Assembly: GCF_004570865.1 (NCBI RefSeq)
Contig: NZ_SPQS01000039.1
Span: forward strand, 1-41,543
DNA length: 41,543 nucleotides
Source of the DNA: Bradyrhizobium frederickii
Lineage (GTDB): Bacteria; Pseudomonadota; Alphaproteobacteria; Rhizobiales; Xanthobacteraceae
Direction: 5' to 3'
In this document: piece by piece, positions 35,282 through 41,543 of the stretch
Layout: each line of letters begins with the position of its first letter
How positions within the stretch are numbered: the first letter of the stretch is position 1
Position numbers and translations under genes: made by a program
Notes under the pieces: model-generated
Told to the model about the DNA's origin: nothing
What the model saw: the letters and a program-made list of their open reading frames with translations, nothing else
Databases searched by the model: none

Positions 35282-37161
35282 GCGCACAGCCGTCCTCTTC
35301 CAGCATGGAGCGCGGCGCGAGCAATTTCCCGCTGCGGCCCATCTCGTTCGGCGATCCCGCCGTCAACATCGAACGGCGCGACGACGGTACGATCTACCTC
35401 CGGCCCAAACAGCCGCTCGGCGATTATCCGGTCCGCCTCACCGGCCGCCTGCATCATTGGGCGACGACCACGCCGGATCGCGTCTTCATGGCGGAGCGCG
35501 AAGGCGGCCGCGGCTGGCGCAAGATCACTTACGCCGAGCTGCTCGTCGCAACTCGGCACATCGCTTCAAGCCTGATTGCGCGCGGCCTGTCGGCGGAGCG
35601 GCCGGTCGTCATCCTCTCCGGCAACTCGATCGACCACGCCCTGCTCGCGTTCGGCGCGTTCTATGCCGGCATTCCGTTCTGCCCGGTGTCACCGGCCTAT
35701 TCGCTGGTGTCGAAGGACTACGGCAAGCTGTCGTATCTGATGAAGCTGCTGACGCCCGGCCTCGTCTTCGCCGAGGACGCCGACAAGTTCGCCGATGCGC
35801 TCGCCGCCAACGTCTCGCTCGGCACCGAGATCGCCGCCTCGTATGGCGGCGTGCCGGGCCGTGACGTCACGCTGCTCGCCGACCTCATGGCGACACCGAT
35901 CCGCAGCGATCTCGACGACGTCCATGGCAGGATCGGTCCCGACACGATCGCGAAATTCCTGCTGACCTCGGGCTCGACCGGCAATCCGAAGGCCGTCATC
36001 AACACCCAACGCATGATCTGCGCCAACCAGGTGATGCTGCGCGAGACGCTCGCTTTCCTGAAGGACGAGCCGCCGGTCATCGTCGACTGGCTGCCCTGGA
36101 ATCACACATTCGGTGGCAACCACAATATCGGGCTGACGCTCTACAACGGCGGCTCGATGTATCTCGACGCCGGCAAGCCGATGCCCGGCGGCATCGAGGA
36201 GACCGTGCGAAATCTCCAGGAAATCTCGCCGACGGTCTATTTCAACGTGCCCAAAGGCTATGAATCGCTGCTGCCCTATTTGCGCGAGGACCAGGGCCTG
36301 CGCGCAAAATTCTTCGACCGCCTGCACGCGATGTTCTTCTCGGGCGCCGCGCTCTCGCCGTTCATCTGGGACAGCCTCGACGAGCTCGCGGTGAAGGAAA
36401 AAGGTTATCGCGTGCCGATGCTGACCGGGCTGGGCGCGACCGAGACCGCGCCGTTCTTCATGTCGGTCAATCCGCGCACGAGCCGCTCCGGCCATGTCGG
36501 CCTGCCCGTTTCGGGCAACGACGCCAAGCTGGTGCCGAACAACGGCAAGCTGGAGGTGCGGGCCAAGGGGCCGAACGTCATGCCCGGCTACTGGCGCCAG
36601 CCCGACATCAGCGCGAAATCCTTCGACGAGGAAGGATTTTACAAGATGGGCGATGCGCTCAAGCCCGCCGATCCCGACGATCTCAATGCCGGCTTCGATT
36701 TCGACGGCCGTGTCGGCGAAGACTTCAAGCTCGCCAGCGGCACCTGGGTCAGCGTCGGTCCCTTACGCGCGCGCCTCACGGCCGCCTGCGCCCCGCTGGT
36801 GCGCGACGTCGTCATCGCCGGCATCAACCGCGACGAGATCTCGGCGCTGGTCGTGCTCGACCTCGACGGCTGCCGGCTGATCAATCCGACGCTGCCGGCC
36901 GACGATCTCGTCGTCGCGACGCGCGACCGCCTGGTACTCGAAGCTTTTCGCGAGCGCCTGACCCGTTTCCTCAGCCAAGCCACGGGATCCTCGACGCGGA
37001 TCACGCGCGCGATCCTGATGGACACGCCGCTCTCGATCGACAAGGGCGAGGTCACCGACAAGGGTTCGATCAACCAGCGTGCCGTGCTGGAGCACCGCAC
37101 CGAATTGATCGAGGAGCTCTACGCTGCCAATCCATCCAACCGTGTGATATCGGTCGGATGA
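35278..37161 (+). CDS. couB: Feruloyl/p-coumaroyl-CoA ligase, CouB-like
   Basis: This 627-residue AMP-forming ligase of the feruloyl-CoA synthase family joins hydroxycinnamates to CoA with ATP. The A3 phosphate-binding loop LLTSGSTGNPKAV lies near residues 223-235. WLPWNHTFGGNHN and LTGLGATETAPFF (A5) follow, and YKMGDALKPADPDDLNAGFDFDGRVGEDFKL (A7/A8) in two parts. The C-terminal lysine region LSIDKGEVTDKGSINQRAV is close to that of feruloyl-CoA synthases. It is longer than typical 4CL enzymes, as is normal for this bacterial family. It is coupled to couA by a four-base overlap. Confidence 0.9.
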   Translation: MSAQPSSSSMERGASNFPLRPISFGDPAVNIERRDDGTIYLRPKQPLGDYPVRLTGRLHHWATTTPDRVFMAEREGGRGWRKITYAELLVATRHIASSLIARGLSAERPVVILSGNSIDHALLAFGAFYAGIPFCPVSPAYSLVSKDYGKLSYLMKLLTPGLVFAEDADKFADALAANVSLGTEIAASYGGVPGRDVTLLADLMATPIRSDLDDVHGRIGPDTIAKFLLTSGSTGNPKAVINTQRMICANQVMLRETLAFLKDEPPVIVDWLPWNHTFGGNHNIGLTLYNGGSMYLDAGKPMPGGIEETVRNLQEISPTVYFNVPKGYESLLPYLREDQGLRAKFFDRLHAMFFSGAALSPFIWDSLDELAVKEKGYRVPMLTGLGATETAPFFMSVNPRTSRSGHVGLPVSGNDAKLVPNNGKLEVRAKGPNVMPGYWRQPDISAKSFDEEGFYKMGDALKPADPDDLNAGFDFDGRVGEDFKLASGTWVSVGPLRARLTAACAPLVRDVVIAGINRDEISALVVLDLDGCRLINPTLPADDLVVATRDRLVLEAFRERLTRFLSQATGSSTRITRAILMDTPLSIDKGEVTDKGSINQRAVLEHRTELIEELYAANPSNRVISVG

Positions 37162-37198
37162 CATGACAATTGGAATGAACCGATCGGCTGCTCCTTCA

Positions 37199-37338
37199 CC
37201 TCGCTCCGCTTGCGGGGAGAGGTCGAATTTGCGCAACGCGCAAATTCGGGTGAGGGGGACTCTCCGCGAGTCTCACTCTCGCCGTCTCCGCGGGAGAGTC
37301 CCCCTCACCCCAACCCTCTCCCCGCAAGCGGGGCGAGG
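37199..37338. repeat. 140-bp compound palindromic element in the cou operon
   Basis: The outer 24-base arms at 37199-37222 and 37315-37338 pair with a single mismatch. Each is itself a CCGC-tt-GCGG type hairpin. Inside are GAATTTGCGC-aac-GCGCAAATTC (37225-37247) and a 19-base near-perfect stem (37250-37268 with 37289-37308). The element fills the gap between couB and the SDR gene and resembles those at 30962 and 39902. It was probably inserted into the operon, and could uncouple expression of upstream and downstream genes. Confidence 0.75.
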
Positions 37339-37395
37339 GAGCGCATCGAGCGCTTGGATACGATCGCGTCTGAATTAGAATCGAAGGAGAACGCC

Positions 37396-38157
37396 ATGTT
37401 GTTGAAGGATCAGGCAGCCATCGTCACCGGCGGCGCATCGGGATTGGGTGCGGCCACCGCGCGCAAGCTGGCGGCGCAGGGCGCCAAGGTCGCGGTGTGC
37501 GATCTCAATACCAAGCTTGCCGAGACGGTTGCCGCCGAGATCAAGGGCGTGGCCGTGACCTGCGACGTCTCCGATGCCGCCTCCGCCGAAGCCGCGGTGG
37601 CGCAGGCTGCGAAAGCCCACGGCCCGGCGCGCGTGCTGGTCAATTGTGCCGGCATCGGCGTTGCCAAGCGCGTGGTCGGCCGCGACGGCCCGATGGCGCT
37701 CGCCGATTTCGACAAGGTGATCAAGGTCAATCTGATCGGCACCTTCAACATGCTGCGCCTTGCCGCCACCGAGATGTCCAAGCTGGAGCCACAGGCGACC
37801 GGCGAGCGCGGCGTCATCATCAACACCGCGTCCGTTGCCGCCTATGACGGCCAGATCGGGCAATCCGCCTATTCGGCGTCCAAGGGCGGCATCGTCGGCA
37901 TGACGCTGCCGATCGCGCGCGAGCTGGCGCAGTTCGGCATCCGCGTGCTGACCATCGCACCCGGCCTGTTCCTGACGCCGCTGCTCGCGAACCTGCCGCA
38001 GGAGGCCCAGGACTCGCTCGCCGCCGCCATCCCCTTCCCGCGCCGGCTCGGCCAAGCCGACGAATTCGCCGCGCTCGCACTGCACATGGTCGAGAACGCC
38101 TATCTCAACGGCGAAGTGGTGCGTCTCGACGGCTCGCTGCGCATGGCGCCGAAGTAA
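37396..38157 (+). CDS. Short-chain dehydrogenase, 3-hydroxyacyl-CoA dehydrogenase type
   Basis: This 253-residue SDR has the cofactor motif TGGASGLG (11-18), D36 after strand 2 (favouring NAD), and the catalytic set N112, S146, Y159, K163 in YSASK. It resembles type-II 3-hydroxyacyl-CoA dehydrogenases (HSD17B10-like), with GVIINTASVAAYDGQIGQ and the end region YLNGEVVRLDGSLRM. AAGGAGA lies six bases before the ATG. An in-frame upstream extension into the repeat was rejected. In this operon it would oxidise the 3-hydroxy-3-aryl-propionyl-CoA produced by the hydratase; that is inferred from context. Confidence 0.88.
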   Translation: MLLKDQAAIVTGGASGLGAATARKLAAQGAKVAVCDLNTKLAETVAAEIKGVAVTCDVSDAASAEAAVAQAAKAHGPARVLVNCAGIGVAKRVVGRDGPMALADFDKVIKVNLIGTFNMLRLAATEMSKLEPQATGERGVIINTASVAAYDGQIGQSAYSASKGGIVGMTLPIARELAQFGIRVLTIAPGLFLTPLLANLPQEAQDSLAAAIPFPRRLGQADEFAALALHMVENAYLNGEVVRLDGSLRMAPK

Positions 38158-38167
38158 GGCCGGCCAA

Positions 38168-38587
38168 ATGTTCGTGAACCGGCGCGAGGTCCAGATCCAG
38201 TGGGGTGATTGCGACCCCGCCAACATCGTCTACTACCCGCGCTATTTCGCGATGTTCGACGATTCGACCTCGACCTTGTTCGAGGTCGCCGGCTTCTCAA
38301 AGCAGGACTTGGTTCGCAAATACGGCCTGGTGGGCATCCCCATGGTCGACACGCGGGCCAAGTTCTATATCCCTTCGACCTATGGCGACTGGATCACCAT
38401 CGAGACTAGAATCGAGAGCATCAAGCGCTCGAGCTTCGAGGTGAAGCACAACGTCTACAAGGGCGAGGCGCTGGCGATCGAGGGGTTCGAAACCCGCGTG
38501 CTGGTCGGCCGCGATCCCGTTAACCCCGACAAGCTGAAATCGGCACCATTCCCGGCGGAAATGGTAGCCAAGTTCACGGGAAGCTAA
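38168..38587 (+). CDS. 4-hydroxybenzoyl-CoA thioesterase family protein
   Basis: This 139-residue hotdog thioesterase opens VQIQWGDCDPANIVYYPRY, closely matching the Pseudomonas CBS3 4-hydroxybenzoyl-CoA thioesterase (FGDCDPAGIVWYPNY). The catalytic Asp of that enzyme (Asp17) corresponds to D16 here. The IPMVDTRAKFYIPSTYGDWITIET segment is also family-typical. It starts ten bases after the SDR stop in the same operon. It would release 4-hydroxybenzoate for PobA. Another aryl-CoA substrate is possible. Confidence 0.87.
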   Translation: MFVNRREVQIQWGDCDPANIVYYPRYFAMFDDSTSTLFEVAGFSKQDLVRKYGLVGIPMVDTRAKFYIPSTYGDWITIETRIESIKRSSFEVKHNVYKGEALAIEGFETRVLVGRDPVNPDKLKSAPFPAEMVAKFTGS

Positions 38588-38605
38588 ATCGCCGCATCAC
38601 CAAAA

Positions 38606-38632
38606 GAGGGGGCTGAATTACCCCCCGATTTC
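38606..38632 (+). promoter_or_regulatory. GGGGG/CCCCC stem-loop ahead of couP
   Basis: A GGGGG run pairs with CCCCC across about eight bases (ctgaatta) between the thioesterase and couP. No T-run follows. It may slow transcription, or protect the couP message so that the binding protein is made in excess. GGGAGG just before the couP ATG gives a strong ribosome site. Confidence 0.35.
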
Positions 38633-38666
38633 TGCTTTCAAAGAAACACGTAAAGGGAGGAAATAG

Positions 38667-39818
38667 ATGAAACGCTTTTACCTGACTGCCGCGATCGCCG
38701 CGGCGACGCTGGCCCTGCCGGCGCTGCCCGCGCTGGCCCAGACCAGCGAAATCACCATCGGCATCACCACCACCACGACCGGCCCCGGTGCCGCGTTGGG
38801 CATTCCCGAGCGCAATGCGCTGGAGTTTGTGCCGAAGGAGATCGGCGGCATGCCGCTGAAGGTGATCGTGCTCGACGACGGCGGCGATCCCACCACTGCA
38901 ACCACCAACGCCCGCCGCTTCGTGACCGAATCCAAGGCCGACATCATCATGGGCTCGGCACTGACGCCGCCGACCATCGCCGTCTCCAACGTCGCCAACG
39001 AAGCCGGCATTCCGCATTTCGGCCTGGCGCCGTTCCCGATCACGCCGGAGCGCATGAAGTGGTCGGTGGCGATGCCGCAGCCGATCCCGATCGTTGGCAA
39101 GGTGCTGTACGACCATATGAAAGCCAAGGGCGTGAAGACGCTCGGCTATATCGGCTATTCCGACTCCTATGGCGACCTCTGGTTCAACGACCTCAAGGCG
39201 CAGGCCGTGCCGATGGGCATGACCATCGTCGACGAGGAGCGCTTCGCCCGTCCCGACACCTCGGTGACTGGTCAGGTGCTGAAGCTCGTCGCCGCCAATC
39301 CCGACGCCATCCTGGTCGGTGCATCCGGCACCGCGGCCGCGCTGCCGCAGACCGAGCTGCGTGAACGCGGCTATCAGGGCCTGATCTACCAGACCCATGG
39401 CGCGGCCAGCATGGACTTCATCCGCATCGCCGGCAAAGCGGCGGAGGGCGTGCTGATGGCCTCTGGCCCGGTCATGGATCCCGAGGACCAGCCGGACGAA
39501 GCCGCGACCAAGAAGCCGGGCCTCGCGCTGAACTCGGCCTATGAGGCCAAATACGGCCCGAACAGCCGTAGCCAGTTCGCCGGCCACTCCTACGATGCCT
39601 TCGAGATCCTGAAGCGCATCATCCCGACCGCGCTGAAGACCGCAAAACCCGGCACGCCGGAATTCCGCGAAGCGATCCGCCAGGCGCTGCTGACGGAGAA
39701 GGAGCTGGCGGCTAGCCAGGGCGTCTACAACTTCACTGAAAAGGACCGCTACGGCCTCGACGAGCGCTCGCGCATCCTGCTCACGGTGAAGAACGGCAAG
39801 TACTCGCTGGTGAAGTAA
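38667..39818 (+). CDS. couP: Periplasmic ABC binding protein, CouP-like
   Basis: This 383-residue type-I binding protein has a signal peptide MKRFYLTAAIAAATLALPAL ending PALAQ. The mature protein begins TSEITIGITTTTTGPGAALG. It is clearly different from the four tandem binding proteins at 6757-12226, lacking their KYDTG start and WQP motif. In Rhodopseudomonas CouP binds p-coumarate, ferulate and related acids for the CouSTU membrane complex. Here it would serve the permease at 22276-25821, which has no binding protein of its own. It is the last gene of the operon, with a strong terminator 24 bases downstream. Confidence 0.85.
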   Translation: MKRFYLTAAIAAATLALPALPALAQTSEITIGITTTTTGPGAALGIPERNALEFVPKEIGGMPLKVIVLDDGGDPTTATTNARRFVTESKADIIMGSALTPPTIAVSNVANEAGIPHFGLAPFPITPERMKWSVAMPQPIPIVGKVLYDHMKAKGVKTLGYIGYSDSYGDLWFNDLKAQAVPMGMTIVDEERFARPDTSVTGQVLKLVAANPDAILVGASGTAAALPQTELRERGYQGLIYQTHGAASMDFIRIAGKAAEGVLMASGPVMDPEDQPDEAATKKPGLALNSAYEAKYGPNSRSQFAGHSYDAFEILKRIIPTALKTAKPGTPEFREAIRQALLTEKELAASQGVYNFTEKDRYGLDERSRILLTVKNGKYSLVK

Positions 39819-39841
39819 GGCGGAGAGAGTCGAAAGACGAC

Positions 39842-39876
39842 GAGAGCCGGCCCGATGGGCCGGCTCTCTTGTTTTG
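39842..39876 (+). terminator. Strong rho-independent terminator of the cou operon
   Basis: GAGAGCCGGCCC (39842-39853) pairs perfectly with GGGCCGGCTCTC (39857-39868) around a three-base loop, followed by TTGTTTT. Confidence 0.9.
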
Positions 39877-39901
39877 GCCTTGGAGAAAGCACTGCGAGCC
39901 T

Positions 39902-40077
39902 CGGCGGCACTGCGCCCCCTCTCCCGCTTGCGGGAGAGGGCTGGGGAGAGGGTGCCGCCGCGTTGGGATTTTCGACGCCTGCCATGAAGTCCCCCGAGCC
40001 GAGAGAGCCCTCTCCCGGCGCACGGGACGAAGCTTCGCTTCGCCCGGACGCGCCGACCTCTCCCCAAGCGGGAGAGG
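39902..40077. repeat. Palindromic repeat cluster between couP and the GST gene
   Basis: CGGCGGCAC (39902-39910) pairs with GTGCCGCCG (39952-39960) and encloses CCCTCTCCCGC-tt-GCGGGAGAGGG (39917-39940), a perfect hairpin. A second unit follows with CCCTCTCCC/GGGAGAGG outer arms and CGAAGC/GCTTCG inside (about 40008-40077). It sits between two convergent genes and belongs to the family at 30962 and 37199. Confidence 0.65.
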
Positions 40078-40108
40078 TTGCAGCCAGCGTGAGGATCCGC
40101 CGCCGGCC

Positions 40109-40837
40109 TCACGCCGCCTGCCGCAGCGGGGCCCAGGCGAATTCGGGGTAATACGTCTCCATCATGCGGTCGACAAAGGCGGTGAGGTTCGGAAATGCCT
40201 CGGCGCGCTCGCGCAACGCCGATTCGAAGAACGGCGACAGGATGCCGGCGAGCATACCGAAGGCGGTGGCGTCGACGCCGCAGGGCTTGTTGCCCATCAG
40301 GTACGCCTTGTCGCCGAGCTGCACCGACAGCGCAAACAGCGAGCGCACGGCGAGGTCGACGTCGTCATCGGGGGCGTGGCGGCCGAGGCCGGACAGCAGA
40401 TAGTTCTCGGCGACGCGGAACTGCGCATCCTCGCGCAGCTTCTCGCGGTTATGCTCCGGTGCGCCATCGAAGAAATGCGCGGGTCCCTTGGCGAAATTCA
40501 CCGGATCGACCCAGCGCGCCCCGACCAGTCCCCAATAGATATGGTGCTCGATCATCCGTTCGAACGCCCAGGCCTGCGCACGCTCGGCCAGCGACAGGCC
40601 GGCATCGAAATCGAAGCCGTAGCGGCGCTCGATATGAGCGCGGATGAAGGTGGAATCAGCCACCGCCTCACCGCCGTCGTCGATGAACGGCAATTGCCCC
40701 TTGGGAGAGGCCGGCGGCATCGCCCGCTCCTTTCGGTAGGGCAGTCCCGCCATCTTGAGCTGCACCTCCGTCTTGGTGACGAAGGGGCTGATTTCCGGCA
40801 GGCCGAAGCCGGTGCCAAAGCCGTAAAGCGTGATCAT
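40109..40837 (-). CDS. Glutathione S-transferase-like protein
   Basis: This 242-residue protein has an N-terminal thioredoxin-like domain (ITLYGFGTGFGLPEISPFVTK, then SPKGQLPFIDDGGEAVADST, with the cis-Pro of the GST fold). An all-helical C-terminal domain includes GNKPCGVDATAFGMLAGIL. The layout and the late GVDA motif resemble the FAXC/metaxin-like bacterial GST branch more than classical GSTs. AGGAGAG lies just before the ATG. A 28-bp perfect palindrome 46 bases upstream is a likely operator. The natural electrophile or partner is unknown. Confidence 0.85.
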   Translation of the reverse strand: MITLYGFGTGFGLPEISPFVTKTEVQLKMAGLPYRKERAMPPASPKGQLPFIDDGGEAVADSTFIRAHIERRYGFDFDAGLSLAERAQAWAFERMIEHHIYWGLVGARWVDPVNFAKGPAHFFDGAPEHNREKLREDAQFRVAENYLLSGLGRHAPDDDVDLAVRSLFALSVQLGDKAYLMGNKPCGVDATAFGMLAGILSPFFESALRERAEAFPNLTAFVDRMMETYYPEFAWAPLRQAA

Positions 40838-40873
40838 GCGAGCTCTCCTGAACCTCTCGAAAGTTGGCGGAAC

Positions 40874-41134
40874 CTAGCGACCGGCTGCTGCCACCATGGT
40901 GGCAGCAGCCGTGATATCTTCTGCGAAGCGGGCCCCGCGCCAGGCGCGGCCCATCACGTGGCGGACCAGCGCGCCCGCGGCCTGGGTCAGCGAGCGTGCC
41001 ACGACGCTTGCGAGGGCAAACCGGAGGTCGAGGGCCATGAGATCGAGCGAAACGAGGCGCCCGAATGCCGATACGGACCACGCCTGTGCCCGCAGCATCG
41101 GAATCGCCGGGCCGAAATGGGTTGGAATGATCAT
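40874..41134 (-). CDS. 86-residue protein of unknown function upstream of GST
   Basis: I do not recognise this protein. It begins MIIPTHFGPAIPMLRAQAWS, is rich in Ala, Arg and Leu, and has an amphipathic or mildly hydrophobic middle (LALASVV-type: LRFALASVVARSLTQAAGAL). The ATG at 41134 has GAAGGGGA about seven bases upstream, the main evidence that it is translated. It ends 36 bases before the GST start, and its last codons lie within the 28-bp palindrome (40883-40910). It probably forms an operon with the GST gene under the divergent YafY-type regulator. It could be spurious. Confidence 0.55.
   Translation of the reverse strand: MIIPTHFGPAIPMLRAQAWSVSAFGRLVSLDLMALDLRFALASVVARSLTQAAGALVRHVMGRAWRGARFAEDITAAATMVAAAGR
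40883..40910. promoter_or_regulatory. 28-bp perfect palindrome before the GST gene
   Basis: The 14-base half GGCTGCTGCCACCA is followed directly by its exact complement, with no spacer. It lies 46-73 bases before the GST start codon and overlaps the end of the 86-residue gene. The inner 24 bases match the site at 41181-41204 at 20 of 24 positions, so both are likely operators for the same regulator, probably the YafY-like protein. A hairpin role in mRNA is the alternative. Confidence 0.65.
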
Positions 41135-41180
41135 GGACAAATCCCCTTCAGTCGATGTGTTGTCCCGGTATAGAACCCCC

Positions 41181-41204
41181 CTGCTGCCAACATCCTGTCA
41201 GCAG
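41181..41204. promoter_or_regulatory. Operator-like dyad between the small gene and the YafY-type regulator
   Basis: CTGCTG (41181-41186) and CAGCAG (41199-41204) are the outer arms of a 24-base imperfect dyad with CCA and TGT inside. It lies in the 113-base gap between the divergent genes starting at 41134 and 41248, and closely matches the palindrome at 40885-40908. Confidence 0.65.
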
Positions 41205-41247
41205 CCGCGCGCCGCTTTCTGAAAAGACCACCGATAAGAGAATTGTC

Positions 41248-41543
41248 ATGAGACGCGCTGACCGGCTGTTTCAGATCATCCAGGTGCTGCGGCGGACGCG
41301 GAAGCCGCTGACAGCGGACGCCATCGCGGCCGAGCTCGAGACCTCGAAGCGCACGATCTATCGCGACATCGCAACGCTGATCGGCCAGCGCGTGCCGATC
41401 CGCGGGGAAGCCGGCATGGGCTACATCCTGGAGAAGGGATTTGACCTGCCGCCCTTGATGTTGACACCCGACGAGATCGAGGCGGCCGTGCTGGGCGCAC
41501 AATGGGTCGCCGGCCATGCCGATTCGGCGCTGGCGCGCGCGGC
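41248..41543 (+). CDS. YafY/DeoR-type HTH regulator, N-terminal part
   Basis: This gene is cut by the window end; 98 residues are visible. It starts MRRADRLFQIIQVLRRTRKP and has an HTH_11 winged helix: LTADAIAAELETSKRTIYRD, then IATLIGQRVPIRGEAGMGYI. The LPPLMLTPDEIEAAVLGAQW segment opens the linker to the WYL-type sensor domain expected beyond the window. Proteins of this type often control a neighbouring GST, glyoxalase or similar gene. Two matching palindromes in the adjoining region are its likely binding sites. Confidence 0.88.
   Translation, partial: MRRADRLFQIIQVLRRTRKPLTADAIAAELETSKRTIYRDIATLIGQRVPIRGEAGMGYILEKGFDLPPLMLTPDEIEAAVLGAQWVAGHADSALARA

Overview
The window is GC-rich, densely coded DNA of an alphaproteobacterium, most likely Bradyrhizobium or a close relative such as Rhodopseudomonas. 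The evidence is protein style, gene order and several families of palindromic intergenic repeats. No rRNA, tRNA, CRISPR array, transposase or prophage gene was found. Organism and gene names come from recalled family knowledge; no search was run.

Layout. (1) 1-12382: a bifunctional enoyl-CoA hydratase/3-hydroxyacyl-CoA dehydrogenase on the minus strand diverges from an IclR regulator. A 19-bp inverted repeat lies between them. The regulator is followed by a complete branched-chain-amino-acid-type ABC transporter (livG-F-H-M) and four tandem paralogous periplasmic binding proteins. Terminators follow the first, third and fourth of these. (2) 12518-13801: a glycerate 2-kinase of the MOFRL family. 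(3) 13858-21243, minus strand: a small XRE regulator followed by six subunits of a hydrogenase-4/complex-I-like membrane complex (HyfB, C, E, F, G, I types). The large subunit has lost all four cysteines that hold the NiFe site, and no HyfH/HyfA ferredoxin subunit is present. (4) 21553-25821: a MarR repressor (CouR-like) diverges from an ABC transporter whose second gene fuses the LivM permease to the LivG ATPase. (5) 26075-29653: a PNPOx-like flavoprotein diverging from a LysR regulator, a PaaI-like thioesterase, and 4-hydroxybenzoate 3-monooxygenase (PobA). (6) 29920-33438: a TRAP transporter (TarPQM-like) and a DUF3237 protein. (7) 33662-34342: a DUF2270 membrane protein. (8) 34472-39818: crotonase, feruloyl/coumaroyl-CoA ligase, short-chain dehydrogenase, 4-hydroxybenzoyl-CoA-type thioesterase and an ABC binding protein (CouA, CouB, SDR, 4HBT, CouP), closed by a strong terminator. 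(9) 40109-41543: a GST-like protein and an 86-aa unknown protein, divergent from a YafY/WYL-type regulator that runs off the window.

How the genes fit together. Regions 4-8 resemble the p-coumarate/lignin-monomer locus of Rhodopseudomonas palustris (couR, CouPSTU, TarPQM, couAB), rearranged around pobA. Two uptake systems would import aromatic acids. CouB would activate them with CoA, CouA and the SDR would shorten the side chain, the thioesterase would release 4-hydroxybenzoate, and PobA would convert it to protocatechuate. A ketothiolase for a strict beta-oxidation route is not in the window. Related short dyads occur in front of the couR/transporter pair, couA and pobA, which suggests shared control.

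The most unusual items are the hydrogenase-like complex without metal ligands, the fourfold binding-protein array, the pair of near-identical palindromes in the GST/regulator region, and the compound terminal-inverted-repeat elements between genes.
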